A DNA stretch of 64,000 nucleotides from NCBI RefSeq assembly GCF_024323335.1, contig NC_066579.1, forward strand, positions 239,729,652-239,793,651, written 5' to 3'. Shown here piece by piece: positions 39,565 through 54,209 of this stretch. This DNA comes from Lathyrus oleraceus. Lineage: Eukaryota > Streptophyta > Magnoliopsida > Fabales > Fabaceae. Below the pieces are notes generated by a model that saw only the letters and a list, made by a program, of their open reading frames with translations, was not told the DNA's origin and made no database searches. Each line of letters begins with the position of its first letter. The first letter of the stretch is position 1. Both the position numbers and the translations under genes were made by a program.

Positions 39565-41656
39565 CTTTCGCAACTTAATTTCAAAAATATTAAAAAAAAA
39601 TATCATAGCCAATATGATTTCTATCACCTTCATTACCATATATTCATAAAATCTATTGATATTCATTATTATCTTTATGAGACAAAAAATTAATTTTAGT
39701 GATGGGATAAAAGACAAAAATTTCAATGAATCATAAATGGTTTATCAAAAAGGGAATTTCAATAATCTCTTATTTGTTTTGTAGTTTTCTCATCCGCATA
39801 TTCATTTTTTTTTAGTGTTTAAAACATATATTTATGTATAAATAAAAGGTATAAAATAAGTAAATCATTCTAGCAATGTTGATTTGATGTAGCAAAAAAT
39901 AGTCACCTTAAGAAGGCTACTATGTTAAACAAATACATTAAGTAGCTAAGTAATATGCATATGTATATGTGAGTTTAATTCAAAGCCATGCATTTGGAGT
40001 ATTTCAACCCATCCAATAATGTTCAAGGAAAACATAGCTCTTTTTCCATGTATCCATCTAATAGGTTTCATGTTTCTAATAAAAGTAGCTCTACGTTATT
40101 TTCACAATTCGTTTTGTTTTTCATAACTTTAACCCATCTTTGTCTATATAAACTGTCATTTTCTTTATTTCTATTGATCATGGTCATTTTTTTTATAACA
40201 ACATATCATGATACCAACACATTATAATTTAGAATCTTAGATTAAAAAAAACTCAAATGTCAACACATTACAATTTAAGTCAATAAAATTAATCGTAAAA
40301 AAATATAACAAATCAATAATGTTAATGTTATTATTTAGGATCTTATTCAAAATAATAACATTTAAAAATCAACAATGTTAATGTTATTATTTAGGATCTT
40401 ATTCTAATAATTTCAAGTGATGTTTATGTGTACTTAAGTAATAGAATTATAATTTGGCATGAAATATGGTTTCTGATACCAAGTTCATGATATCATATCT
40501 AGATATCATAATAAAACTAAAATTTAAATTAATTCATCTCTAAAAAATTAATTTATAATAGAAAGAGTGTAACTCTATATAAAAAGTCTTCAGAGACTTT
40601 GTGTATTTCAAAAATAAAGTCTTTTCAGTATAAGGTCCAAAAAAGTAGGCTCATTATCTATTGTATAATTGAATCTAACTTTCTTAATGTAATAAAAAGT
40701 AATAGTACTAGTGTAAAAAAAAAGTAATACTGCTTGGCAAATATTATTTTGTAGTGAAAGCACGTGCTTTAACAATTAAAAGGTTGTCCAAAAATAACAT
40801 ATATATAAACTAAAAGTTATTTTATGTATGATAGAAAAACATTCAATAAGTAAAATTAGTTGTGATTTCATTACATGAGTTGAAATTTGTTGACATAGAC
40901 ATGTAATGCAAAAATTTAATGGGTACATTTCACGTAATACTAAATAGCAAGTTAGTTAGCAAATTCATTTAACAATGCACTACGCTAATTGCATGATGGT
41001 GGTTTACTAGTTGTATTTTATGAGTCTTTAGGGTGCTGGGAATGTTGTGAGCTTGGCATACAAATATAGAACTTCAAAGCTTAAATGAAAAAAAAGAGTT
41101 TTTCATGGAATATAAATTTCATCCTATTAATTGTGGATAAATTATTTTCATATTTAAGTTCTTGAATTATATTGTCTTTTATATATAATAAGTTATTTAA
41201 GTCATATGAATATTTACCCATCATTTTAATTGTGATGCTCTTTTTCTATTGCATTTCTCACTATTTTGTAATTCATGTCAGTTAAGGTGTCTAGGTAGTA
41301 ATTTTATGCATGATTGTTCTTGGTAAACTTTGAATTTTTTAGAATATTCAGGCGGAAATTATTGCAAAAAATTTAAAGTATCTACATTAAATTTTTTATT
41401 ATTTATTGTATTTTTGTAAATATTTGTCAATCTTATTTTGATTTTGTAATAAATCTAAAATAGATAAGTTTTTCTTTGCAATTTCTTTGTTATTAAAATG
41501 AGTGTCATAAGATATTAAAAATCTTTTTTTATTGATTGCTTAGTAATAGAGTTTATATTTTAACATTATCATAATATAATGTAACTAATTTGAAATATTT
41601 TTAATATGACCATTCAAAAATGAATGTTAAAAAAAATACAAACTAAAGGATAAACA
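39565..41656 (+). repeat. Satellite unit 20 (2,092 bp)
   Basis: Consensus-like, with a T6 run near 41391. Confidence 0.97.
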
Positions 41657-43749
41657 CTTTCGCAACTTAATTTCAAAAATATTAAAAAAAAATATCATAG
41701 CCAATATGATTTCTATCACCTTCATTACCATATATTCATAAAATCTATTGATATTCATTATTATCTTTATGAGACAAAAAATTAATTTTAGTGATGGGAT
41801 AAAAGACAAAAATTTCAATGAATCATAAATGGTTTATCAAAAAGGGAATTTCAATAATCTCTTATTTGTTTTGTAGTTTTCTCATCCGCATATTCATTTT
41901 TTTTTAGTGTTTAAAACATATATTTATGTATAAATAAAAGGTATAAAATAAGTAAATCATTCTAGCAATGTTGATTTGATGTAGCAAAAAATAGTCACCT
42001 TAAGAAGGCTACTATGTTAAACAAATACATTAAGTAGCTAAGTAATATGCATATGTATATGTGAGTTTAATTCAAAGCCATGCATTTGGAGTATTTCAAC
42101 CCATCCAATAATGTTCAAGGAAAACATAGCTCTTTTTCCATGTATCCATCTAATAGGTTTCATGTTTCTAATAAAAGTAGCTCTACGTTATTTTCACAAT
42201 TCGTTTTGTTTTTCATAACTTTAACCCATCTTTGTCTATATAAACTGTCATTTTCTTTATTTCTATTGATCATGGTCATTTTTTTTATAACAACATATCA
42301 TGATACCAACACATTATAATTTAGAATCTTAGATTAAAAAAAACTCAAATGTCAACACATTACAATTTAAGTCAATAAAATTAATCGTAAAAAAATATAA
42401 CAAATCAATAATGTTAATGTTATTATTTAGGATCTTATTCAAAATAATAACATTTAAAAATCAACAATGTTAATGTTATTATTTAGGATCTTATTCTAAT
42501 AATTTCAAGTGATGTTTATGTGTACTTAAGTAATAGAATTATAATTTGGCATGAAATATGGTTTCTGATACCAAGTTCATGATATCATATCTAGATATCA
42601 TAATAAAACTAAAATTTAAATTAATTCATCTCTAAAAAATTAATTTATAATAGAAAGAGTGTAACTCTATATAAAAAGTCTTCAGAGACTTTGTGTATTT
42701 CAAAAATAAAGTCTTTTCAGTATAAGGTCCAAAAAAGTAGGCTCATTATCTATTGTATAATTGAATCTAACTTTCTTAATGTAATAAAAAGTAATAGTAC
42801 TAGTGTAAAAAAAAAGTAATACTGCTTGGCAAATATTATTTTGTAGTGAAAGCACGTGCTTTAACAATTAAAAGGTTGTCCAAAAATAACATATATATAA
42901 ACTAAAAGTTATTTTATGTATGATAGAAAAACATTCAATAAGTAAAATTAGTTGTGATTTCATTACATGAGTTGAAATTTGTTGACATAGACATGTAATG
43001 CAAAAATTTAATGGGTACATTTCACGTAATACTAAATAGCAAGTTAGTTAGCAAATTCATTTAACAATGCACTACGCTAATTGCATGATGGTGGTTTACT
43101 AGTTGTATTTTATGAGTCTTTAGGGTGCTGGGAATGTTGTGAGCTTGGCATACAAATATAGAACTTCAAAGCTTAAATGAAAAAAAAGAGTTTTTCATGG
43201 AATATAAATTTCATCCTATTAATTGTGGATAAATTATTTTCATATTTAAGTTCTTGAATTATATTGTCTTTTATATATAATAAGTTATTTAAGTCATATG
43301 AATATTTACCCATCATTTTAATTGTGATGCTCTTTTTCTATTGCATTTCTCACTATTTTGTAATTCATGTCAGTTAAGGTGTCTAGGTAGTAATTTTATG
43401 CATGATTGTTCTTGGTAAACTTTGAATTTTTTAGAATATTCAGGCGGAAATTATTGCAAAAAATTTAAAGTATCTACATTAAATTTTTTTATTATTTATT
43501 GTATTTTTGTAAATATTTGTCAATCTTATTTTGATTTTGTAATAAATCTAAAATAGATAAGTTTTTCTTTGCAATTTCTTTGTTATTAAAATGAGTGTCA
43601 TAAGATATTAAAAATCTTTTTTTATTGATTGCTTAGTAATAGAGTTTATATTTTAACATTATCATAATATAATGTAACTAATTTGAAATATTTTTAATAT
43701 GACCATTCAAAAATGAATGTTAAAAAAAATACAAACTAAAGGATAAACA
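41657..43749 (+). repeat. Satellite unit 21 (2,093 bp)
   Basis: Consensus-like; no distinctive variant seen. Confidence 0.97.
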
Positions 43750-45841
43750 CTTTCGCAACTTAATTTCAAAAATATTAAAAAAAAATATCATAGCCAATAT
43801 GATTTCTATCACCTTCATTACCATATATTCATAAAATCTATTGATATTCATTATTATCTTTATGAGACAAAAAATTAATTTTAGTGATGGGATAAAAGAC
43901 AAAAATTTCAATGAATCATAAATGGTTTATCAAAAAGGGAATTTCAATAATCTCTTATTTGTTTTGTAGTTTTCTCATCCGCATATTCATTTTTTTTTAG
44001 TGTTTAAAACATATATTTATGTATAAATAAAAGGTATAAAATAAGTAAATCATTCTAGCAATGTTGATTTGATGTAGCAAAAAATAGTCACCTTAAGAAG
44101 GCTACTATGTTAAACAAATACATTAAGTAGCTAAGTAATATGCATATGTATATGTGAGTTTAATTCAAAGCCATGCATTTGGAGTATTTCAACCCATCCA
44201 ATAATGTTCAAGGAAAACATAGCTCTTTTTCCATGTATCCATCTAATAGGTTTCATGTTTCTAATAAAAGTAGCTCTACGTTATTTTCACAATTCGTTTT
44301 GTTTTTCATAACTTTAACCCATCTTTGTCTATATAAACTGTCATTTTCTTTATTTCTATTGATCATGGTCATTTTTTTTATAACAACATATCATGATACC
44401 AACACATTATAATTTAGAATCTTAGATTAAAAAAAACTCAAATGTCAACACATTACAATTTAAGTCAATAAAATTAATCGTAAAAAAATATAACAAATCA
44501 ATAATGTTAATGTTATTATTTAGGATCTTATTCAAAATAATAACATTTAAAAATCAACAATGTTAATGTTATTATTTAGGATCTTATTCTAATAATTTCA
44601 AGTGATGTTTATGTGTACTTAAGTAATAGAATTATAATTTGGCATGAAATATGGTTTCTGATACCAAGTTCATGATATCATATCTAGATATCATAATAAA
44701 ACTAAAATTTAAATTAATTCATCTCTAAAAAATTAATTTATAATAGAAAGAGTGTAACTCTATATAAAAAGTCTTCAGAGACTTTGTGTATTTCAAAAAT
44801 AAAGTCTTTTCAGTATAAGGTCCAAAAAAGTAGGCTCATTATCTATTGTATAATTGAATCTAACTTTCTTAATGTAATAAAAAGTAATAGTACTAGTGTA
44901 AAAAAAAAGTAATACTGCTTGGCAAATATTATTTTGTAGTGAAAGCACGTGCTTTAACAATTAAAAGGTTGTCCAAAAATAACATATATATAAACTAAAA
45001 GTTATTTTATGTATGATAGAAAAACATTCAATAAGTAAAATTAGTTGTGATTTCATTACATGAGTTGAAATTTGTTGACATAGACATGTAATGCAAAAAT
45101 TTAATGGGTACATTTCACGTAATACTAAATAGCAAGTTAGTTAGCAAATTCATTTAACAATGCACTACGCTAATTGCATGATGGTGGTTTACTAGTTGTA
45201 TTTTATGAGTCTTTAGGGTGCTGGGAATGTTGTGAGCTTGGCATACAAATATAGAACTTCAAAGCTTAAATGAAAAAAAAGAGTTTTTCATGGAATATAA
45301 ATTTCATCCTATTAATTGTGGATAAATTATTTTCATATTTAAGTTCTTGAATTATATTGTCTTTTATATATAATAAGTTATTTAAGTCATATGAATATTT
45401 ACCCATCATTTTAATTGTGATGCTCTTTTTCTATTGCATTTCTCACTATTTTGTAATTCATGTCAGTTAAGGTGTCTAGGTAGTAATTTTATGCATGATT
45501 GTTCTTGGTAAACTTTGAATTTTTTAGAATATTCAGGCGGAAATTATTGCAAAAAATTTAAAGTATCTACATTAAATTTTTTTATTATTTATTGTATTTT
45601 TGTAAATATTTGTCAATCTTATTTTGATTTTGTAATAAATCTAAAATAGATAAGTTTTTCTTTGCAATTTCTTTGTTATTAAAATGAGTGTCATAAGATA
45701 TTAAAAATCTTTTTTATTGATTGCTTAGTAATAGAGTTTATATTTTAACATTATCATAATATAATGTAACTAATTTGAAATATTTTTAATATGACCATTC
45801 AAAAATGAATGTTAAAAAAAATACAAACTAAAGGATAAACA
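43750..45841 (+). repeat. Satellite unit 22 (2,092 bp)
   Basis: Shortened T run after aaaaatc near 45710; otherwise consensus-like. Confidence 0.97.
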
Positions 45842-47932
45842 CTTTCGCAACTTAATTTCAAAAATATTAAAAAAAAATATCATAGCCAATATGATTTCTA
45901 TCACCTTCATTACCATATATTCATAAAATCTATTGATATTCATTATTATCTTTATGAGACAAAAAATTAATTTTAGTGATGGGATAAAAGACAAAAATTT
46001 CAATGAATCATAAATGGTTTATCAAAAAGGGAATTTCAATAATCTCTTATTTGTTTTGTAGTTTTCTCATCCGCATATTCATTTTTTTTTAGTGTTTAAA
46101 ACATATATTTATGTATAAATAAAAGGTATAAAATAAGTAAATCATTCTAGCAATGTTGATTTGATGTAGCAAAAAATAGTCACCTTAAGAAGGCTACTAT
46201 GTTAAACAAATACATTAAGTAGCTAAGTAATATGCATATGTATATGTGAGTTTAATTCAAAGCCATGCATTTGGAGTATTTCAACCCATCCAATAATGTT
46301 CAAGGAAAACATAGCTCTTTTTCCATGTATCCATCTAATAGGTTTCATGTTTCTAATAAAAGTAGCTCTACGTTATTTTCACAATTCGTTTTGTTTTTCA
46401 TAACTTTAACCCATCTTTGTCTATATAAACTGTCATTTTCTTTATTTCTATTGATCATGGTCATTTTTTTATAACAACATATCATGATACCAACACATTA
46501 TAATTTAGAATCTTAGATTAAAAAAAACTCAAATGTCAACACATTACAATTTAAGTCAATAAAATTAATCGTAAAAAAATATAACAAATCAATAATGTTA
46601 ATGTTATTATTTAGGATCTTATTCAAAATAATAACATTTAAAAATCAACAATGTTAATGTTATTATTTAGGATCTTATTCTAATAATTTCAAGTGATGTT
46701 TATGTGTACTTAAGTAATAGAATTATAATTTGGCATGAAATATGGTTTCTGATACCAAGTTCATGATATCATATCTAGATATCATAATAAAACTAAAATT
46801 TAAATTAATTCATCTCTAAAAAATTAATTTATAATAGAAAGAGTGTAACTCTATATAAAAAGTCTTCAGAGACTTTGTGTATTTCAAAAATAAAGTCTTT
46901 TCAGTATAAGGTCCAAAAAAGTAGGCTCATTATCTATTGTATAATTGAATCTAACTTTCTTAATGTAATAAAAAGTAATAGTACTAGTGTAAAAAAAAAG
47001 TAATACTGCTTGGCAAATATTATTTTGTAGTGAAAGCACGTGCTTTAACAATTAAAAGGTTGTCCAAAAATAACATATATATAAACTAAAAGTTATTTTA
47101 TGTATGATAGAAAAACATTCAATAAGTAAAATTAGTTGTGATTTCATTACATGAGTTGAAATTTGTTGACATAGACATGTAATGCAAAAATTTAATGGGT
47201 ACATTTCACGTAATACTAAATAGCAAGTTAGTTAGCAAATTCATTTAACAATGCACTACGCTAATTGCATGATGGTGGTTTACTAGTTGTATTTTATGAG
47301 TCTTTAGGGTGCTGGGAATGTTGTGAGCTTGGCATACAAATATAGAACTTCAAAGCTTAAATGAAAAAAAAGAGTTTTTCATGGAATATAAATTTCATCC
47401 TATTAATTGTGGATAAATTATTTTCATATTTAAGTTCTTGAATTATATTGTCTTTTATATATAATAAGTTATTTAAGTCATATGAATATTTACCCATCAT
47501 TTTAATTGTGATGCTCTTTTTCTATTGCATTTCTCACTATTTTGTAATTCATGTCAGTTAAGGTGTCTAGGTAGTAATTTTATGCATGATTGTTCTTGGT
47601 AAACTTTGAATTTTTTAGAATATTCAGGCGGAAATTATTGCAAAAAATTTAAAGTATCTACATTAAATTTTTTATTATTTATTGTATTTTTGTAAATATT
47701 TGTCAATCTTATTTTGATTTTGTAATAAATCTAAAATAGATAAGTTTTTCTTTGCAATTTCTTTGTTATTAAAATGAGTGTCATAAGATATTAAAAATCT
47801 TTTTTTATTGATTGCTTAGTAATAGAGTTTATATTTTAACATTATCATAATATAATGTAACTAATTTGAAATATTTTTAATATGACCATTCAAAAATGAA
47901 TGTTAAAAAAAATACAAACTAAAGGATAAACA
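45842..47932 (+). repeat. Satellite unit 23 (2,091 bp)
   Basis: T7 instead of T8 near 46464 shortens the plus-strand open frame from 79 to 69 codons; T6 run near 47668. Confidence 0.97.
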
Positions 47933-50025
47933 CTTTCGCAACTTAATTTCAAAAATATTAAAAAAAAATATCATAGCCAATATGATTTCTATCACCTTCA
48001 TTACCATATATTCATAAAATCTATTGATATTCATTATTATCTTTATGAGACAAAAAATTAATTTTAGTGATGGGATAAAAGACAAAAATTTCAATGAATC
48101 ATAAATGGTTTATCAAAAAGGGAATTTCAATAATCTCTTATTTGTTTTGTAGTTTTCTCATCCGCATATTCATTTTTTTTTAGTGTTTAAAACATATATT
48201 TATGTATAAATAAAAGGTATAAAATAAGTAAATCATTCTAGCAATGTTGATTTGATGTAGCAAAAAATAGTCACCTTAAGAAGGCTACTATGTTAAACAA
48301 ATACATTAAGTAGCTAAGTAATATGCATATGTATATGTGAGTTTAATTCAAAGCCATGCATTTGGAGTATTTCAACCCATCCAATAATGTTCAAGGAAAA
48401 CATAGCTCTTTTTCCATGTATCCATCTAATAGGTTTCATGTTTCTAATAAAAGTAGCTCTACGTTATTTTCACAATTCGTTTTGTTTTTCATAACTTTAA
48501 CCCATCTTTGTCTATATAAACTGTCATTTTCTTTATTTCTATTGATCATGGTCATTTTTTTTATAACAACATATCATGATACCAACACATTATAATTTAG
48601 AATCTTAGATTAAAAAAAACTCAAATGTCAACACATTACAATTTAAGTCAATAAAATTAATCGTAAAAAAATATAACAAATCAATAATGTTAATGTTATT
48701 ATTTAGGATCTTATTCAAAATAATAACATTTAAAAATCAACAATGTTAATGTTATTATTTAGGATCTTATTCTAATAATTTCAAGTGATGTTTATGTGTA
48801 CTTAAGTAATAGAATTATAATTTGGCATGAAATATGGTTTCTGATACCAAGTTCATGATATCATATCTAGATATCATAATAAAACTAAAATTTAAATTAA
48901 TTCATCTCTAAAAAATTAATTTATAATAGAAAGAGTGTAACTCTATATAAAAAGTCTTCAGAGACTTTGTGTATTTCAAAAATAAAGTCTTTTCAGTATA
49001 AGGTCCAAAAAAGTAGGCTCATTATCTATTGTATAATTGAATCTAACTTTCTTAATGTAATAAAAAGTAATAGTACTAGTGTAAAAAAAAAGTAATACTG
49101 CTTGGCAAATATTATTTTGTAGTGAAAGCACGTGCTTTAACAATTAAAAGGTTGTCCAAAAATAACATATATATAAACTAAAAGTTATTTTATGTATGAT
49201 AGAAAAACATTCAATAAGTAAAATTAGTTGTGATTTCATTACATGAGTTGAAATTTGTTGACATAGACATGTAATGCAAAAATTTAATGGGTACATTTCA
49301 CGTAATACTAAATAGCAAGTTAGTTAGCAAATTCATTTAACAATGCACTACGCTAATTGCATGATGGTGGTTTACTAGTTGTATTTTATGAGTCTTTAGG
49401 GTGCTGGGAATGTTGTGAGCTTGGCATACAAATATAGAACTTCAAAGCTTAAATGAAAAAAAAGAGTTTTTCATGGAATATAAATTTCATCCTATTAATT
49501 GTGGATAAATTATTTTCATATTTAAGTTCTTGAATTATATTGTCTTTTATATATAATAAGTTATTTAAGTCATATGAATATTTACCCATCATTTTAATTG
49601 TGATGCTCTTTTTCTATTGCATTTCTCACTATTTTGTAATTCATGTCAGTTAAGGTGTCTAGGTAGTAATTTTATGCATGATTGTTCTTGGTAAACTTTG
49701 AATTTTTTAGAATATTCAGGCGGAAATTATTGCAAAAAATTTAAAGTATCTACATTAAATTTTTTTATTATTTATTGTATTTTTGTAAATATTTGTCAAT
49801 CTTATTTTGATTTTGTAATAAATCTAAAATAGATAAGTTTTTCTTTGCAATTTCTTTGTTATTAAAATGAGTGTCATAAGATATTAAAAATCTTTTTTTA
49901 TTGATTGCTTAGTAATAGAGTTTATATTTTAACATTATCATAATATAATGTAACTAATTTGAAATATTTTTAATATGACCATTCAAAAATGAATGTTAAA
50001 AAAAATACAAACTAAAGGATAAACA
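47933..50025 (+). repeat. Satellite unit 24 (2,093 bp)
   Basis: Consensus-like; no distinctive variant seen. Confidence 0.97.
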
Positions 50026-52117
50026 CTTTCGCAACTTAATTTCAAAAATATTAAAAAAAAATATCATAGCCAATATGATTTCTATCACCTTCATTACCAT
50101 ATATTCATAAAATCTATTGATATTCATTATTATCTTTATGAGACAAAAAATTAATTTTAGTGATGGGATAAAAGACAAAAATTTCAATGAATCATAAATG
50201 GTTTATCAAAAAGGGAATTTCAATAATCTCTTATTTGTTTTGTAGTTTTCTCATCCGCATATTCATTTTTTTTTAGTGTTTAAAACATATATTTATGTAT
50301 AAATAAAAGGTATAAAATAAGTAAATCATTCTAGCAATGTTGATTTGATGTAGCAAAAAATAGTCACCTTAAGAAGGCTACTATGTTAAACAAATACATT
50401 AAGTAGCTAAGTAATATGCATATGTATATGTGAGTTTAATTCAAAGCCATGCATTTGGAGTATTTCAACCCATCCAATAATGTTCAAGGAAAACATAGCT
50501 CTTTTTCCATGTATCCATCTAATAGGTTTCATGTTTCTAATAAAAGTAGCTCTACGTTATTTTCACAATTCGTTTTGTTTTTCATAACTTTAACCCATCT
50601 TTGTCTATATAAACTGTCATTTTCTTTATTTCTATTGATCATGGTCATTTTTTTATAACAACATATCATGATACCAACACATTATAATTTAGAATCTTAG
50701 ATTAAAAAAAACTCAAATGTCAACACATTACAATTTAAGTCAATAAAATTAATCGTAAAAAAATATAACAAATCAATAATGTTAATGTTATTATTTAGGA
50801 TCTTATTCAAAATAATAACATTTAAAAATCAACAATGTTAATGTTATTATTTAGGATCTTATTCTAATAATTTCAAGTGATGTTTATGTGTACTTAAGTA
50901 ATAGAATTATAATTTGGCATGAAATATGGTTTCTGATACCAAGTTCATGATATCATATCTAGATATCATAATAAAACTAAAATTTAAATTAATTCATCTC
51001 TAAAAAATTAATTTATAATAGAAAGAGTGTAACTCTATATAAAAAGTCTTCAGAGACTTTGTGTATTTCAAAAATAAAGTCTTTTCAGTATAAGGTCCAA
51101 AAAAGTAGGCTCATTATCTATTGTATAATTGAATCTAACTTTCTTAATGTAATAAAAAGTAATAGTACTAGTGTAAAAAAAAAGTAATACTGCTTGGCAA
51201 ATATTATTTTGTAGTGAAAGCACGTGCTTTAACAATTAAAAGGTTGTCCAAAAATAACATATATATAAACTAAAAGTTATTTTATGTATGATAGAAAAAC
51301 ATTCAATAAGTAAAATTAGTTGTGATTTCATTACATGAGTTGAAATTTGTTGACATAGACATGTAATGCAAAAATTTAATGGGTACATTTCACGTAATAC
51401 TAAATAGCAAGTTAGTTAGCAAATTCATTTAACAATGCACTACGCTAATTGCATGATGGTGGTTTACTAGTTGTATTTTATGAGTCTTTAGGGTGCTGGG
51501 AATGTTGTGAGCTTGGCATACAAATATAGAACTTCAAAGCTTAAATGAAAAAAAAGAGTTTTTCATGGAATATAAATTTCATCCTATTAATTGTGGATAA
51601 ATTATTTTCATATTTAAGTTCTTGAATTATATTGTCTTTTATATATAATAAGTTATTTAAGTCATATGAATATTTACCCATCATTTTAATTGTGATGCTC
51701 TTTTTCTATTGCATTTCTCACTATTTTGTAATTCATGTCAGTTAAGGTGTCTAGGTAGTAATTTTATGCATGATTGTTCTTGGTAAACTTTGAATTTTTT
51801 AGAATATTCAGGCGGAAATTATTGCAAAAAATTTAAAGTATCTACATTAAATTTTTTTATTATTTATTGTATTTTTGTAAATATTTGTCAATCTTATTTT
51901 GATTTTGTAATAAATCTAAAATAGATAAGTTTTTCTTTGCAATTTCTTTGTTATTAAAATGAGTGTCATAAGATATTAAAAATCTTTTTTTATTGATTGC
52001 TTAGTAATAGAGTTTATATTTTAACATTATCATAATATAATGTAACTAATTTGAAATATTTTTAATATGACCATTCAAAAATGAATGTTAAAAAAAATAC
52101 AAACTAAAGGATAAACA
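50026..52117 (+). repeat. Satellite unit 25 (2,092 bp)
   Basis: T7 variant near 50648, shared with neighbouring unit 26. Confidence 0.97.
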
Positions 52118-54209
52118 CTTTCGCAACTTAATTTCAAAAATATTAAAAAAAAATATCATAGCCAATATGATTTCTATCACCTTCATTACCATATATTCAT
52201 AAAATCTATTGATATTCATTATTATCTTTATGAGACAAAAAATTAATTTTAGTGATGGGATAAAAGACAAAAATTTCAATGAATCATAAATGGTTTATCA
52301 AAAAGGGAATTTCAATAATCTCTTATTTGTTTTGTAGTTTTCTCATCCGCATATTCATTTTTTTTTAGTGTTTAAAACATATATTTATGTATAAATAAAA
52401 GGTATAAAATAAGTAAATCATTCTAGCAATGTTGATTTGATGTAGCAAAAAATAGTCACCTTAAGAAGGCTACTATGTTAAACAAATACATTAAGTAGCT
52501 AAGTAATATGCATATGTATATGTGAGTTTAATTCAAAGCCATGCATTTGGAGTATTTCAACCCATCCAATAATGTTCAAGGAAAACATAGCTCTTTTTCC
52601 ATGTATCCATCTAATAGGTTTCATGTTTCTAATAAAAGTAGCTCTACGTTATTTTCACAATTCGTTTTGTTTTTCATAACTTTAACCCATCTTTGTCTAT
52701 ATAAACTGTCATTTTCTTTATTTCTATTGATCATGGTCATTTTTTTATAACAACATATCATGATACCAACACATTATAATTTAGAATCTTAGATTAAAAA
52801 AAACTCAAATGTCAACACATTACAATTTAAGTCAATAAAATTAATCGTAAAAAAATATAACAAATCAATAATGTTAATGTTATTATTTAGGATCTTATTC
52901 AAAATAATAACATTTAAAAATCAACAATGTTAATGTTATTATTTAGGATCTTATTCTAATAATTTCAAGTGATGTTTATGTGTACTTAAGTAATAGAATT
53001 ATAATTTGGCATGAAATATGGTTTCTGATACCAAGTTCATGATATCATATCTAGATATCATAATAAAACTAAAATTTAAATTAATTCATCTCTAAAAAAT
53101 TAATTTATAATAGAAAGAGTGTAACTCTATATAAAAAGTCTTCAGAGACTTTGTGTATTTCAAAAATAAAGTCTTTTCAGTATAAGGTCCAAAAAAGTAG
53201 GCTCATTATCTATTGTATAATTGAATCTAACTTTCTTAATGTAATAAAAAGTAATAGTACTAGTGTAAAAAAAAAGTAATACTGCTTGGCAAATATTATT
53301 TTGTAGTGAAAGCACGTGCTTTAACAATTAAAAGGTTGTCCAAAAATAACATATATATAAACTAAAAGTTATTTTATGTATGATAGAAAAACATTCAATA
53401 AGTAAAATTAGTTGTGATTTCATTACATGAGTTGAAATTTGTTGACATAGACATGTAATGCAAAAATTTAATGGGTACATTTCACGTAATACTAAATAGC
53501 AAGTTAGTTAGCAAATTCATTTAACAATGCACTACGCTAATTGCATGATGGTGGTTTACTAGTTGTATTTTATGAGTCTTTAGGGTGCTGGGAATGTTGT
53601 GAGCTTGGCATACAAATATAGAACTTCAAAGCTTAAATGAAAAAAAAGAGTTTTTCATGGAATATAAATTTCATCCTATTAATTGTGGATAAATTATTTT
53701 CATATTTAAGTTCTTGAATTATATTGTCTTTTATATATAATAAGTTATTTAAGTCATATGAATATTTACCCATCATTTTAATTGTGATGCTCTTTTTCTA
53801 TTGCATTTCTCACTATTTTGTAATTCATGTCAGTTAAGGTGTCTAGGTAGTAATTTTATGCATGATTGTTCTTGGTAAACTTTGAATTTTTTAGAATATT
53901 CAGGCGGAAATTATTGCAAAAAATTTAAAGTATCTACATTAAATTTTTTTATTATTTATTGTATTTTTGTAAATATTTGTCAATCTTATTTTGATTTTGT
54001 AATAAATCTAAAATAGATAAGTTTTTCTTTGCAATTTCTTTGTTATTAAAATGAGTGTCATAAGATATTAAAAATCTTTTTTTATTGATTGCTTAGTAAT
54101 AGAGTTTATATTTTAACATTATCATAATATAATGTAACTAATTTGAAATATTTTTAATATGACCATTCAAAAATGAATGTTAAAAAAAATACAAACTAAA
54201 GGATAAACA
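52118..54209 (+). repeat. Satellite unit 26 (2,092 bp)
   Basis: T7 variant near 52740, as in unit 25. Confidence 0.97.
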